A DNA stretch of 62,261 nt from JAVBKV01 sp031553885 (lineage in GTDB: Bacteria > Bacteroidota > Bacteroidia > Bacteroidales > Azobacteroidaceae), in assembly GCA_031553885.1 (NCBI GenBank), contig JAVBKV010000002.1, positions 1-62,261 of the forward strand, written 5' to 3'. Below are positions 44,463 to 55,100 of this stretch, piece by piece (within the stretch, counting starts at the first letter, position 1; every line of letters begins with the position of its first letter). The notes under the pieces are model-generated. The model saw nothing but the letters and a program-made list of their open reading frames with translations. It was not told the DNA's origin and did not search any database. The position numbers and the translations under genes are program-made.

Positions 44463-45797
44463 CTACTCAATCAATATACGACGTATCCGGTGATTCTTTG
44501 TGTCTGCTACATAAAGCACTCCGTTTTTACCCCAGCTTACATGGTGAGGAGCATTGAATTTGGCCTTCAGAGGGAGACCATCCAGGTAACCTGCCTGCTT
44601 GGGAGTACCGGCATATACGGTTACTACTCCGTCCGGAGTGATCTTCCGGATCACATGGTTGTTTACATCCGCATAAAACAGGTTTCCTTCGTCGTCTGTC
44701 GTTCCACCGCAGTCACCCGCATCGAAACGGGCCACGCTTCCAATTCCATCCACGCATCCTCTTTCAAATTTTTTACCCGCAACCAGTATCTGGGTTTCGG
44801 GAATTAATTTCTTTTTGGAGAAATCATACTGGATGGAATAAATAACCTGGTTGTTCGTACTCATGATATACAACGTCTTACCATCTTTAGTGAAAGCAAG
44901 TGCAGAATAGGAATTTTCTCCAAGGGTTAGTACTTCCACCCGTTCCTGTTTGACCTTGTCCCAGCGATACAAATATCCTCCTGAATAGCTATTAAAGAAA
45001 ACTTCCCCGTCAATCGGGTTTACAGCGACACCATTCGCCTGATACGATTTCAGGTATTCTTTGGGATTCATGAATCCACTGCCACGGGTAACCGTAAAAA
45101 TACCGATGTCATTCCAGCTTCCACGGTCATTAGTGATGTACAACGTATCTTCGTTGGGAGAAAAATCCGAACTACGGATATTTCCGATACCTCCTGAAAC
45201 GCGGAAAGGAGTACTTACCTGATCCATGTTCTGGTCGATCCGGCGAAGCCCGAGGTTGGCTTCCAGGACAAATAGTTCGTTTTCGGAATCCACACTGATG
45301 TACCAGGGATCTTTGATCCAGGCTTCCGCTAGCGTACCGTCAACCACCTTGCTGTTTCCGTCATTGTCAGTATGACCGCAAAGGGTGGAAACGTTTTGCC
45401 GGAACAAATAATTGAAATTTTTCTCAAAAGTGTAGGTTTGAGCTCCGGTACCTTCTCCCAGGAGAACTTTTACCTGGCCGGTGTCGGCTCTGGAAGGTAC
45501 AACCGCATAAATACGCGTATCGTTTACTCCGATCACAGTGGCTGTTTTATTGTTTACAAATACTTTGACGAGATCGGGATCTGAACCGAAGTTTTCTCCC
45601 CGGATAATCAATTGGGTTCCCACGCCTCCGCTATCGGGAAGAAATTCATTACATACAAGAGGTTTGGTAGGATCGTAGGTTGGACGGTCATCTCCATTGT
45701 TGTCGTCTTTACAACTGAAAAAACCGACCAGCAACAGAAAAGCCAATGCCAGTAGCGACACATTCCTTTGTTGTACTAAACTGCCGTTTTGTTTCAT
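44463..45797 (-). CDS. IPT/TIG-NHL surface lipoprotein, first gene of the SusCD operon
   Basis: A 444-residue lipoprotein (LVGFFSC, ~Cys29). An IPT/TIG immunoglobulin-like domain follows (~45-130, PDSGGVGTQLIIRGENFGSD). Then an NHL-type six-bladed propeller (~150-440) ends with ADVNNHVIRKITPDGVVTVYAG and ADTKNHRIRRI. Such IPT/NHL lipoproteins are common partners of SusC/SusD and probably bind glycan on the cell surface. It heads the operon; a leader of roughly 180 nt precedes it and contains small hairpins (for example AATCC/GGATT at 45850-45867). Confidence 0.85.
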   Translation of the reverse strand: MKQNGSLVQQRNVSLLALAFLLLVGFFSCKDDNNGDDRPTYDPTKPLVCNEFLPDSGGVGTQLIIRGENFGSDPDLVKVFVNNKTATVIGVNDTRIYAVVPSRADTGQVKVLLGEGTGAQTYTFEKNFNYLFRQNVSTLCGHTDNDGNSKVVDGTLAEAWIKDPWYISVDSENELFVLEANLGLRRIDQNMDQVSTPFRVSGGIGNIRSSDFSPNEDTLYITNDRGSWNDIGIFTVTRGSGFMNPKEYLKSYQANGVAVNPIDGEVFFNSYSGGYLYRWDKVKQERVEVLTLGENSYSALAFTKDGKTLYIMSTNNQVIYSIQYDFSKKKLIPETQILVAGKKFERGCVDGIGSVARFDAGDCGGTTDDEGNLFYADVNNHVIRKITPDGVVTVYAGTPKQAGYLDGLPLKAKFNAPHHVSWGKNGVLYVADTKNHRIRRILIE

Positions 45798-45985
45798 AAA
45801 ATAATAAAGTGGATTTAAGTTAATAAAATGATTTACTAAATAAAGAAATAATCCTTGTAGCAGGATTCCTTCGGGAAATTAAGGCGAGTTCATCCCTTGT
45901 TTTGTTTTTCTGCATTCATAATGTATTAAATTTATAAAAATAGATTTTTAGCTTATGTCCAATAAAAAGCGGAATAAGAATATCT

Positions 45986-46022
45986 CAAATATAAATGGGA
46001 AAGGGTTACAATATGGGTTACA
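45986..46022 (-). promoter_or_regulatory. SusCD-operon promoter: TATATTTG -7 box with phased TAACCC repeats
   Basis: The minus-strand -7 box is TATATTTG (45993-45986). No TTG -33 box is at the proper distance. GGGTTACA occurs on the plus strand at 46003-46010 and 46015-46022, 12 bp apart and 10 and 22 bp from the -7 box, with another GGG at 45997. This copies the layout of the GH76 promoter (repeats 9, 20 and 32 bp from the box). The rest of the 386-bp divergent gap (45798-46183) holds the operon leader and the weak start region of the plus-strand gene. Confidence 0.6.
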
Positions 46023-46183
46023 TTTAGATTATATTTCATAAAAAAAACAGTAATCGGGGAAATTTATTTATTTTTAAGTCTCAAAAGATAAAAAAAGATT
46101 TTCCGGATCCTTTGACGAAATTTTCCCGATTTTTTTTATTTGCAAAAAAAATAAGTAACTTCACCCGGAAATAGATAACAAGC

Positions 46184-47077
46184 ATGAAACAGATCGTTGT
46201 TTGCGTATTTTTAATCACTGCAGTCTTTGCTCTTTCCGGCCAGGAAACCAGCTCTGTTATTGCCCCTGGAGCCCGGGTGGAAAGATTAGCGGAAGGATTT
46301 CGTTTTACCGAAGGACCGGCTGCAGATAAAAAAGGGAATGTTTATTTTACGGATCAACCGAACAACCGTATCCTGAAATGGTCGGTTGATGACAAACTAA
46401 CCGTTTTTCATACTAGCTCCGGGCGCGCTAACGGTCTTTATTTTGATAAGAAAGGAAATTTAATTTCTTGTTCAGATCTTGATAATGAAATCTGGAGTAT
46501 CAACAAAAACGGTGATCATGTTGTTTTAGTTTCGGGGTTTGATGGTAAAAAATTGAATGGTCCTAATGATTTGTGGATCCGTCCCGATGGTGGAATTTAT
46601 TTCACAGATCCGCTTTATGTGCGTGATTATTGGACACGTGATCCTCAAATGCAACAACAGGGAGAATATGTCTATTTTTTTTCTCCCGGTCAAAAGAAAC
46701 TGATCCCGGTGGCTAACGACCTGGAAAAACCCAACGGAATAATCGGAACTCCTGACGGAAAATTACTTTATGTAGCTGATATTAAGGCGAACAAGACATA
46801 TAGCTATGAAATTCTTCCCGACGGATCATTAACAAACAAAAAACTGTTTGCTTCGTTGGGATCGGATGGAATGACCATCGACAAGGACGGTAATGTATAC
46901 CTTACCGGAAAAGGAGTGACTGTTTTTAATTCCAAAGGTGAACAGATCGAACATATTCCGGTTGAGGCCAGGTGGACTGCTAACGTCTGTTTTGGAGGTA
47001 AAGACATGAAAACCTTGTTTATTACAGCTTCGGAATACCTGTATGCATTGAAGATGAATGTTGCAGGAGTCAGATAG
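46184..47077 (+). CDS. Exported SMP-30/gluconolactonase-like protein
   Basis: A 297-residue protein with a signal peptide (VFLITAVFALSGQ). The six-bladed SMP-30 propeller is recognised by GFRFTEGPAADKKGNVYFTD (metal-binding Glu), LNGPNDLWIRPDGGIYFTDP (Asn-Asp) and EKPNGIIGTPDGKLLYVAD. Members hydrolyse sugar lactones using a divalent metal. Here it would act in the periplasm on an oxidised sugar. It is divergent from the SusCD operon and followed by an aldo/keto reductase after 23 bp. Its promoter is unclear: TAACTTCA at 46156-46163 is the best -7 candidate. Confidence 0.88.
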   Translation: MKQIVVCVFLITAVFALSGQETSSVIAPGARVERLAEGFRFTEGPAADKKGNVYFTDQPNNRILKWSVDDKLTVFHTSSGRANGLYFDKKGNLISCSDLDNEIWSINKNGDHVVLVSGFDGKKLNGPNDLWIRPDGGIYFTDPLYVRDYWTRDPQMQQQGEYVYFFSPGQKKLIPVANDLEKPNGIIGTPDGKLLYVADIKANKTYSYEILPDGSLTNKKLFASLGSDGMTIDKDGNVYLTGKGVTVFNSKGEQIEHIPVEARWTANVCFGGKDMKTLFITASEYLYALKMNVAGVR

Positions 47078-47100
47078 ATCACCTGTTAAAACAACATATT

Positions 47101-47994
47101 ATGAATAAAATGAATCGGCGTAAATTTATCCGGACAGGGTTAACCGGAGTAGCAGGACTTTCTGTTATCGGTTCCGGAGTTGTTAACATGGGTTTTATGG
47201 TCCCGGACCCTCTTGTTGTCGACAAAGTAAAGCTTGGTGCAACGGGGTTGACTGTTTCCCGTATCGCCATGGGAACTGGAACCGTTGGTTATAATAAAGG
47301 ATCGAATCAGACCCGCCTGGGTATGGAAAAATTTGTGAAACTGGCTCATCATGCTTATGATCGTGGAATCAATTTTTATGACATGGCCGACGGATACGGC
47401 TCGCATCCGTATGTGGGAGCCGCTCTGAAAAGCCTGCCCCGGGAAAAAGTAACATTGCTGACCAAAATCTGGACGCACGAAGATGGTTCGGATGAAATTG
47501 AACCCGTAGATAAAACCCTCGACCGCTTCCGGTCGGAGATAGGAACTGATTATTTTGACATTGTTCTCATGCATTGCATGATGCAGGGTAATTGGAACGA
47601 AACCCGGAAGTATTATATGGATGCTTTTTCGGAAGCCAAACAAAAAGGCATAATCAAAGCTGTCGGTGTCTCGTGTCACAACATCGATGCCCTGGCTGAA
47701 GCAGCTGTGAACCCCTGGGTTGATGTGATTATGGCCCGGCTCAATCCGTTTGGCACATCCATGGATGGGACCCCGGAAGCCGTCAACGCCATTCTGGCAA
47801 AGGCCAAAGAGAACGGCAAGGGCGTTATTGGTATGAAGATTTTCGGAGAAGGTAAGCACATTAAGGATGAAGAGCGTCAGCAATCCATTACATTCGCTCT
47901 TTCCAAAGGAAATATTCACTGCATGACACTCGGTCTGGAGTCGGAAGCTCAATTGGATGATGCGGTGAAAAGAGTCATGGAGCAGGTCCGGTAA
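47101..47994 (+). CDS. Aldo/keto reductase-like oxidoreductase with a twin-arginine signal
   Basis: A 297-residue protein with an N-terminal Tat-type signal (NRRKFIRTGLTGVAGLSVIG), so it is probably exported folded. The AKR barrel shows FYDMADGYG (catalytic Asp and Tyr), VTLLTKIW (catalytic Lys) and FDIVLMHCM (His). The C-terminal NADP-binding part is compact. It should oxidise or reduce a sugar-derived carbonyl. It pairs with the SMP-30-like lactonase 23 bp upstream, consistent with a periplasmic sugar-oxidation step. It ends before the independent promoter of the next gene. Confidence 0.85.
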   Translation: MNKMNRRKFIRTGLTGVAGLSVIGSGVVNMGFMVPDPLVVDKVKLGATGLTVSRIAMGTGTVGYNKGSNQTRLGMEKFVKLAHHAYDRGINFYDMADGYGSHPYVGAALKSLPREKVTLLTKIWTHEDGSDEIEPVDKTLDRFRSEIGTDYFDIVLMHCMMQGNWNETRKYYMDAFSEAKQKGIIKAVGVSCHNIDALAEAAVNPWVDVIMARLNPFGTSMDGTPEAVNAILAKAKENGKGVIGMKIFGEGKHIKDEERQQSITFALSKGNIHCMTLGLESEAQLDDAVKRVMEQVR

Positions 47995-48025
47995 GCGATG
48001 TAAGCTACATGTTTTTTTCTTTCTG

Positions 48026-48057
48026 TTTGTCAGAACAAGGTAAAATGACTAACTTTG
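48026..48057 (+). promoter_or_regulatory. Promoter of the DUF4091-GH29 operon
   Basis: TTTG (48026-48029), a 20-bp spacer and TAACTTTG (48050-48057) match the Bacteroidetes consensus exactly, 31 bp before the ATG at 48089. It lies downstream of the aldo/keto reductase stop. Confidence 0.65.
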
Positions 48058-48088
48058 AAGCTTCAAGTCTTTACTAAATAAAATTCCC

Positions 48089-49861
48089 ATGAAAAAACTC
48101 ATTTTATTCGCATTTTCAATGATATTGCTCATTGCGTGCGAACCTTCCCGTCCATTAAAAGACTGCTCTACCTATGAAGAATTACCGGACCCTAAACCGG
48201 TAGGTGCCGGGTGGGAAAATGTAAATTCCGGATTTAATGCCTGTTTTGGAAGCATTGATGTGCGTTATGCCAAACATGAAGTTCCTCCCATGAAAGAAAA
48301 ACTGATTTACTGGGAAGATACCGCATGGAAAGGAGAGCGGGCTTCAGCCCAGTTAGTGTTCTGGACAACGGTTCCGGCAGAACAGGTCGAAATTCAGGTA
48401 ACCGACTTGAAATCAGGGAAAAATAAAATTACTTCAGAAGCGATACATACTCATTTTGTCCGGTATGTAATGACCGATGAATTTGCTAATGGATGCGGAT
48501 ACCGGAAGCCGGAAAATTTTGACTCTTCGCTTTCCGCAGATGTACTGGATCATGTCGAATGTATGAATATGGAAGCAAACTCCGTACGTCCGGTATGGAT
48601 ATCGATTGATGTTCCCCGTACAGCAGAAGCCGGATTATATAAAGGTAACCTGATTGTATATGCCAAAGCAAATGGGAAATCGGTTGAAAAGAAATTTAAC
48701 CTGAACCTGGAAGTGCTGGACAGGACTCTTCCTCCTGTGGCCGAATGGACATTCCACCTGGATTTATGGCAACATCCGGCGGCTGTGGCACGCTATCACC
48801 AGGTTCCGGTTTGGAGCGACCAGCATTTTGAATACATGCGCTCCGTGATGAAACGATTGGCGGATGCCGGACAAAAGGTTATTACGGCTACGTTGAATAA
48901 AGATCCCTGGAACGGACAGTGTTATGATCGGTATGCCGATATGATTACCTGGACCAGAAAAGCCGATGGTACATGGAAATACGATTATAGTGTTTTTGAT
49001 CGCTGGGTACAGTTTATGATGGATCTGGGTGTGACAAAGCAGATCAATTGCTATTCAATGGTTCCCTGGAACAACGAACTGGACTATTTCGATGAAGCCA
49101 CGGGAGAAAAAGTAACGGTACAGGCAATACCCGGAAAACCTGTGTTTGAAGAGCTCTGGACTCCGTTTATTGCAGATTTCAAATCTCACCTGAAAAGTAA
49201 GTCCTGGTTGGAAAAAACCAATATTGCCATGGACGAACGGGATCCGGTAACCATGAAGGCAACGATTGGTTTCTTGCAAAAACAGGCCCCGGAATTGGGG
49301 ATTGCACTTTCGGATAACCATAAAAGTTATAAAGAATATCCTTTCCTGAAGGAGATCAGTACTTCATACGGATCTGCCATTGAGCCGGAAGACCTGACTT
49401 ACCGTAAGGATAACGGACTCAATACGATTTATTACGTTTGCTGTAGCCATAAGTTTCCCAATGCATTTACTTTCTCTCCTCCTGCCGAAGCAGCTTATAA
49501 CATTTATTTTGCCGAAGCAGCCGGTTTTGACGGTTTTTCCCGCTGGGCTTATAATTCCTGGGTGGAAAATCCGTTGCAGGATAGCCGTTTCCGTACCTGG
49601 CCCGCTGGAGATACTTACTATGTGTATCCGGAAAACCGTGGATCTATCCGGATGGAACGACTGTTGGAAGGTATGCAGAATGTTGAGAAACTTCGTATTA
49701 TCCGCCATGAATTGAGTCAGGTCGGAACGCTTATTTCGGATGCCAAATTAAAGAAAATAGAGAAGATGCTTGCCGGATTCAATGTTTTCCCAAAACCGGA
49801 AACTCCCGTTGAACAACTGGTTAATGATGCCAGGCGTTTGATAAACGAATTATCCAGGTAA
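48089..49861 (+). CDS. DUF4091 glycoside-hydrolase-like lipoprotein
   Basis: A 590-residue lipoprotein (MILLIAC, ~Cys16). An N-terminal beta-sandwich (~70-210, WKGERASAQLVFWTTVPAEQ) precedes a TIM-barrel-like DUF4091 domain (~220-550). Likely catalytic acids sit in NIAMDERDPVTM and AEAAGFDGFSRWAYNSW. DUF4091 proteins resemble GH42-like clan A glycosidases; activity is not established for most. It is first in an operon with the GH29 fucosidase (21-bp gap) and has its own promoter. Confidence 0.8.
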   Translation: MKKLILFAFSMILLIACEPSRPLKDCSTYEELPDPKPVGAGWENVNSGFNACFGSIDVRYAKHEVPPMKEKLIYWEDTAWKGERASAQLVFWTTVPAEQVEIQVTDLKSGKNKITSEAIHTHFVRYVMTDEFANGCGYRKPENFDSSLSADVLDHVECMNMEANSVRPVWISIDVPRTAEAGLYKGNLIVYAKANGKSVEKKFNLNLEVLDRTLPPVAEWTFHLDLWQHPAAVARYHQVPVWSDQHFEYMRSVMKRLADAGQKVITATLNKDPWNGQCYDRYADMITWTRKADGTWKYDYSVFDRWVQFMMDLGVTKQINCYSMVPWNNELDYFDEATGEKVTVQAIPGKPVFEELWTPFIADFKSHLKSKSWLEKTNIAMDERDPVTMKATIGFLQKQAPELGIALSDNHKSYKEYPFLKEISTSYGSAIEPEDLTYRKDNGLNTIYYVCCSHKFPNAFTFSPPAEAAYNIYFAEAAGFDGFSRWAYNSWVENPLQDSRFRTWPAGDTYYVYPENRGSIRMERLLEGMQNVEKLRIIRHELSQVGTLISDAKLKKIEKMLAGFNVFPKPETPVEQLVNDARRLINELSR

Positions 49862-49882
49862 TTCAACAATAAAGTACCTGTT

Positions 49883-52060
49883 ATGCAACCGTTGAATAAA
49901 CTATTATCTTACAAGATTTTGAAATTGGTTCTTTTTCGATTTTTATTTCTTTTTGTATGGATTTGCTCGATGCCCGGTTTGGTGGCTCAAATTCATCCGG
50001 ATGCTTTAAAGGATTGGAAAAACAACAAATATTCCATGTTTATTCACTGGGGATTGTATGCTGAGTTGGGCGGTGTCTGGAACGGAAAACAGGTTACCTA
50101 CGGATTGAGTGAGCAGATCCAGGCCCATGCCGGTATTTACAGTGATGTTTATGAACAGATAGCCAAGCGTTTCAATCCGCTGGAGTGGGATGCGGACGAA
50201 ATCGCTCTGTTGGCGAAAAATGCAGGGATGAGGTCGATCGTTATGACTTCCAAGCACCATGACGGTTTTTGCATGTACCATTCCCAATACACTGATTTTA
50301 ATATAGTAGATGCCACTCCTTTTAAGCGGGATGTTCTGAAAGAACTGGCTGATGCCTGTCAAAAACACGGACTGAAATTTGGATTGTATTATTCCAATAT
50401 CGACTGGCATTATCCTCAGGCAGCTCCCATTTCTCATCATAACTCGGATGTGATAACTCCCGAACATTTCGAATATAATCAGAAACAAATAGAAGAATTG
50501 TTGACCCATTATGGTCCGGTTTCCGAGTTGTGGTTTGATATGGGATCTTATTCGTTGGATCAGAGTTCGGAGTTGCGAAAACTGGTTCATGAAATACAGC
50601 CGGACTGTATGATCGGGAGCCGTCTGGGCAATGATAGGGGTGACTTCATGATTATGGGCGATAATCAGGAACCGGATTACATCATTGGAGTTCCCTGGCA
50701 ATCTCCTGCTTCGTTTTTTCCTGAAACATGGGGCTATCGTTCCTGGCAGGAACGGGTTCCGGAAGCTGAAAAGGTGAGGGAAAAACTGACCAGTCTGGTG
50801 CGTGTAGTCAGCCGCGGGGGAAATTATTTACTGAACATAGGGCTTCGGGGTGACGGTTCGGTCGTTGAGTATGAACAGCAGGTCTTGCTTTCCATCGGAG
50901 AATGGCTGAAAAAGTACGGAGAAGCGATTTATGATACTCAGGCCGATCCGTTTCATGTTGCTTTCAACTGGGGATATATTACCTCGAAATCGGGAAAAAT
51001 ATACCTGAATGTGTTTTCCATACCGGAAAACAGAACCATTATGCTGCCGGGTATCAAAGGAACCATGTTGAACGTCAAGTCTGTAGGAGAAAATATTATT
51101 TGTCCGTATCAGATGGAAGATACCGGCCTGGTCATCCGGTTACCGGATCATTTTAATCTGAAACAGGAAGTTGCCAAGGTAATAGAGGTTTCGTTTGATG
51201 GGGACTTCATTACTCCTCCGATTAATCTGATGGTGTTGGATGAAAAGAAAACCGTATTGAACCAACACAATGCATTCAAGTATTACAGCAATAGCGGGAT
51301 TGACTATAACACCCGTTTTCAAAGCGTGATCCGGGAAGCGTGGACATTGCAGGTGTCTGAAAATCAAACGGTTGTCCCGGTTTTGTATTATACGGAAGAA
51401 GAAAAGGACCGGTCCGTCGACCTGCAGTTCGGCGAACAAAAACATGTTCTGACGCTGAACCGGGGAGTGCAGATGTCCATAAACAAAGAGCCGGATAAAT
51501 TGAATTGGAGTCCTTTGTACCTGCAGGGACCATTGGCCGAAGGCATGAATATGACGCCTGACTCCAGGAAGACGGTAGATATTACTCAGCCCTGGGGGAA
51601 ACATCAGACCGCCTGGAAATTAATGAGTTGGAAGAACGATAGTGTTTACTCCCTGCCTGCAGGTATGTCCGAATCGTATTATGTTTTTCAGGAAATCAAT
51701 TCCCCAAGCGATCAGTCGGTTCTTATTTCACTGGTTTCCGGAGATGGAGTATGCGTGGCTTTGAACGGAAAAATGCTTTTGCTTCATAATAATCCGCTGA
51801 AAAAAGATCAGATGAAGGATGTTGTTCTGCTCAGTCTAAAAAAAGGAAAAAATCAATTGTTGGTAAAATTTTTCAATAATTTCAAAAAAACGATGCCTTT
51901 GGGAATTGGTCGTCAGGTTCCTCAACTGATTTACAGACAAACACTTCCTGAAATTCAGCTGCAAAAGGATCGTTTTTATCCTGTAAGCTGGCAGTTGAGT
52001 CAGCCGACAACACCCCATGAAACGCTGAATTTACCTAATTTGTCGTTGGGGTTTCAATAA
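49883..52060 (+). CDS. GH29 alpha-L-fucosidase
   Basis: A 725-residue exported protein. After a signal peptide, the GH29 barrel shows NNKYSMFIHWGLYAELGG, MTSKHHDGFCMYHSQYTDFN and the nucleophile Asp219 in ELWFDMG. An immunoglobulin-like domain and two beta-sandwich regions extend the C-terminus (~370-725), longer than simple fucosidases and possibly sugar-binding. It removes alpha-L-fucose from glycans by a retaining mechanism. It follows the DUF4091 gene by 21 bp and ends just before the purL promoter. Confidence 0.92.
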   Translation: MQPLNKLLSYKILKLVLFRFLFLFVWICSMPGLVAQIHPDALKDWKNNKYSMFIHWGLYAELGGVWNGKQVTYGLSEQIQAHAGIYSDVYEQIAKRFNPLEWDADEIALLAKNAGMRSIVMTSKHHDGFCMYHSQYTDFNIVDATPFKRDVLKELADACQKHGLKFGLYYSNIDWHYPQAAPISHHNSDVITPEHFEYNQKQIEELLTHYGPVSELWFDMGSYSLDQSSELRKLVHEIQPDCMIGSRLGNDRGDFMIMGDNQEPDYIIGVPWQSPASFFPETWGYRSWQERVPEAEKVREKLTSLVRVVSRGGNYLLNIGLRGDGSVVEYEQQVLLSIGEWLKKYGEAIYDTQADPFHVAFNWGYITSKSGKIYLNVFSIPENRTIMLPGIKGTMLNVKSVGENIICPYQMEDTGLVIRLPDHFNLKQEVAKVIEVSFDGDFITPPINLMVLDEKKTVLNQHNAFKYYSNSGIDYNTRFQSVIREAWTLQVSENQTVVPVLYYTEEEKDRSVDLQFGEQKHVLTLNRGVQMSINKEPDKLNWSPLYLQGPLAEGMNMTPDSRKTVDITQPWGKHQTAWKLMSWKNDSVYSLPAGMSESYYVFQEINSPSDQSVLISLVSGDGVCVALNGKMLLLHNNPLKKDQMKDVVLLSLKKGKNQLLVKFFNNFKKTMPLGIGRQVPQLIYRQTLPEIQLQKDRFYPVSWQLSQPTTPHETLNLPNLSLGFQ

Positions 52061-52076
52061 AAAAGGATTACCTTTG
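52046..52076 (+). promoter_or_regulatory. purL promoter
   Basis: TTG (52046-52048), a 20-bp spacer and TACCTTTG (52069-52076) match the Bacteroidetes consensus. It overlaps the last codons of the GH29 gene, so purL can be expressed independently, with a ~30-nt leader. Confidence 0.65.
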
Positions 52077-52111
52077 TCCCACTAAAGATAACATAAACAT
52101 TCTTTCCAACA

Positions 52112-55100
52112 ATGATTCTTTTTTTTAGAACCGTAACAAACAGTATAATTGCCGTAGATATGGCAATAAAACCTTCTAAAGGTGATACTAAAAAATTAAT
52201 CTGGCTTTTTTCCGATGCAGAATTAATCAACAAGAAGAATATCGATGGCTGGTTTGCCGGTCCTCGTCGTGAAATGGTTACTCCATGGAGTACCAATGCC
52301 GTAGAAATTACTCAGAATATGGGGGTTCCGGGGATTGCCCGTATTGAGGAGTTTTTTGCAGTTGCCGGAAAAGACTCAGACCACGATCCCATGCTGCAAC
52401 GGATTTATAACGGTATAGGACAAGATATTTTTACGATTAATAAAAAACCGGAACCCATTCTTTATATCGATGATATCGCTGCCTACAATCAGCAGGAAGG
52501 GTTGGCACTCAGCCAGGAAGAAATTGACTACCTGAACCGGGTGAGTGAAAAATTGGAACGAAAACTGACGGATAGCGAGGTGTTTGGATTCTCGCAGGTT
52601 AATTCGGAACATTGCCGTCACAAAATTTTTAACGGTATTTTCGTTATTGACGGAGAAGAGAAAGAAAGTACGCTATTCAAACTGATCAAAAAAACATCCG
52701 AGGCTAACCCCAACCGGTTGGTTTCGGCTTATAAAGATAATGTGGCTTTCAATCAGGGACCGGTAGTAGAGCAATTTGCTCCTGTTTCCGGAGATAAACC
52801 TGATTTTTTTGCTACCCGGGATATTGAAACTGTGATTTCCCTGAAAGCTGAAACCCATAATTTTCCTACAACTGTAGAGCCTTTTAATGGTGCTGCAACC
52901 GGAACCGGAGGAGAAATCCGGGATCGTCTGGGAGGAGGAAAAGCGTCACTGCCTATTGCGGGTACTGCCGTTTACATGACCTCGTATCCCCGGACGGAAG
53001 AAGGCCGGGAGTGGGAAGAATCTATGCCGCCACGCAAATGGCTGTACCAGACTCCGGAACAGATCCTGATCAAGGCATCCAACGGTGCTTCCGATTTCGG
53101 AAATAAATTCGGCCAACCCCTGATCTGTGGTTCGTTGCTAACATTCGAACACGAAGAAAACCGGAAAAAATTTGCGTATGATAAAGTGATCATGCTGGCT
53201 GGTGGTGTCGGATTCGGAATGAGAAAAGATGCACTGAAAGGGGAACCGGCAAAAGGTGAAAACGTAGTGATCCTTGGTGGAGATAATTACCGGATTGGTA
53301 TGGGCGGAGGAGCCGTTTCTTCGGTGGATACCGGAGAATATGCCAGCGGTATCGAACTGAATGCTGTACAACGGGCTAATCCGGAAATGCAAAAGCGGGT
53401 AGCTAATGTTATCCGGACACTGGCGGAATCCGACAATAACCCGATCGTTTCCATTCATGACCATGGAGCAGGCGGACACCTCAACTGCTTGTCCGAATTG
53501 GTGGAAACAACAGGAGGAAAAATAGATATGTCCAAACTGCCGGTCGGAGATCCGACGCTTTCGGCCAAGGAAATCATTGGTAACGAAAGCCAGGAGCGTA
53601 TGGGCTTACTGCTCAAAAAAGAAGACCTGGAACGGGTACAGAAAATTGCAGAAAGAGAACGTTCTCCTATGTATGTGGTTGGAGAAACCACCGGAGATAT
53701 GCAGTTTGTTTTCGAACAAAAAGATGGACAAAAGCCGTTGAACATGCAACTGGCGGACTTTTTCGGAAAGCCACCCCGTACGGTTATGAATGATATGACA
53801 ATTGAGGAACGTTTCAGACCCTTGAAATACGATGTTTCTCATTTGCATGAATACCTGGAAAATGTATTGCAGCTGGAGGCTGTCGCTTGTAAAGACTGGT
53901 TGACCAATAAGGTAGACCGTTCAGTTACGGGTAAGGTAGCCCGTCAACAATGCCAGGGAGAAATTCAGTTGCCCCTGAGTGATCTGGGAGCCGTTGCACT
54001 GGATTACCGTGGAAAATCGGGAATTGCCACTTCCATCGGACATGCACCCCAGGTAGCGCTGATCGATCCGGCAGCCGGTTCGGTGATGGCTGTTGCCGAG
54101 GCTTTGACTAATCTTGTTTTTGCTCCTCTGGCTGATAAAATAAACAGCATATCCTTGAGTGCCAACTGGATGTGGCCCTGTAAAAATCCGGGCGAAGATG
54201 CCCGCTTGTATCAGGCGGTGGAAGCCTGCTCTGATTTTGCATGTGAACTGGGAATCAATATTCCTACAGGAAAAGACTCCTTGTCGATGACCCAGAAATA
54301 CGGAGAAGACAAGGTATATGCCCCAGGTACCGTGATCATTTCGGCAGGAGCTGAGGTTTCGGACATTCGTAAAATTGTTTCTCCTGTTTTGTTGAATCAG
54401 CGTTCGACTTTCCTTTATTATATTGATTTTTCTTTTGATGCCTTCAAATTGGGCGGATCAGCATTGGCTCAGTCTCTGAACTGCCTGGGAGATGAAGTCC
54501 CTACCGTTCAGGATTTTGATTATTTCAAAACGACATTCAATACGATCCAGGATTTGATCGAACAAGGATTGATCCTGTCCGGTCATGATATTTCTGCCGG
54601 TGGTATGATTACAGCCATGCTGGAAATGTGCTTCAGTAATGTAGACGGAGGATTGGAAATAAACCTGGATAAAATCAAAGAAAAAGACCTGATTAAGATC
54701 TTGTTTAGTGAAAATCCGGGTATCCTGATTCAGGTCCGTGACCGGAAAATGGTGGAAAAACTGTTGAACGAACGGGAAATTGCATATGCGTGTATCGGTC
54801 GTCCGACCAATGAACGTCATATCCTGCTCTCCAAAGACGACGCTCAGTACCATTTCGGAATTGATTACATGCGTGATGTATGGTATGCATCTTCTTATCT
54901 CCTGGACAGAAAACAAAGTGGAGAAGATTGCGCTAAAGCCCGTTTTGAGAATTATAAGCAACAACCTTTGCAGTTTAGATTTAATAAGAACTTCACCGGA
55001 AAGTTGATGCAATACGGAATCTCTCCTGACCGGAAAACAAATTCAGGCGTCCGGGCTGCAATCATCCGGGAGAAAGGCACGAACGGAGACCGGGAAATGG

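Noticed and set aside
47140..47952. 270-codon open frame on the minus strand
   Set aside because: Antisense to the aldo/keto reductase, whose motifs are clear.
50006..50701. 231-codon open frame on the minus strand
   Set aside because: Antisense to the GH29 catalytic domain.
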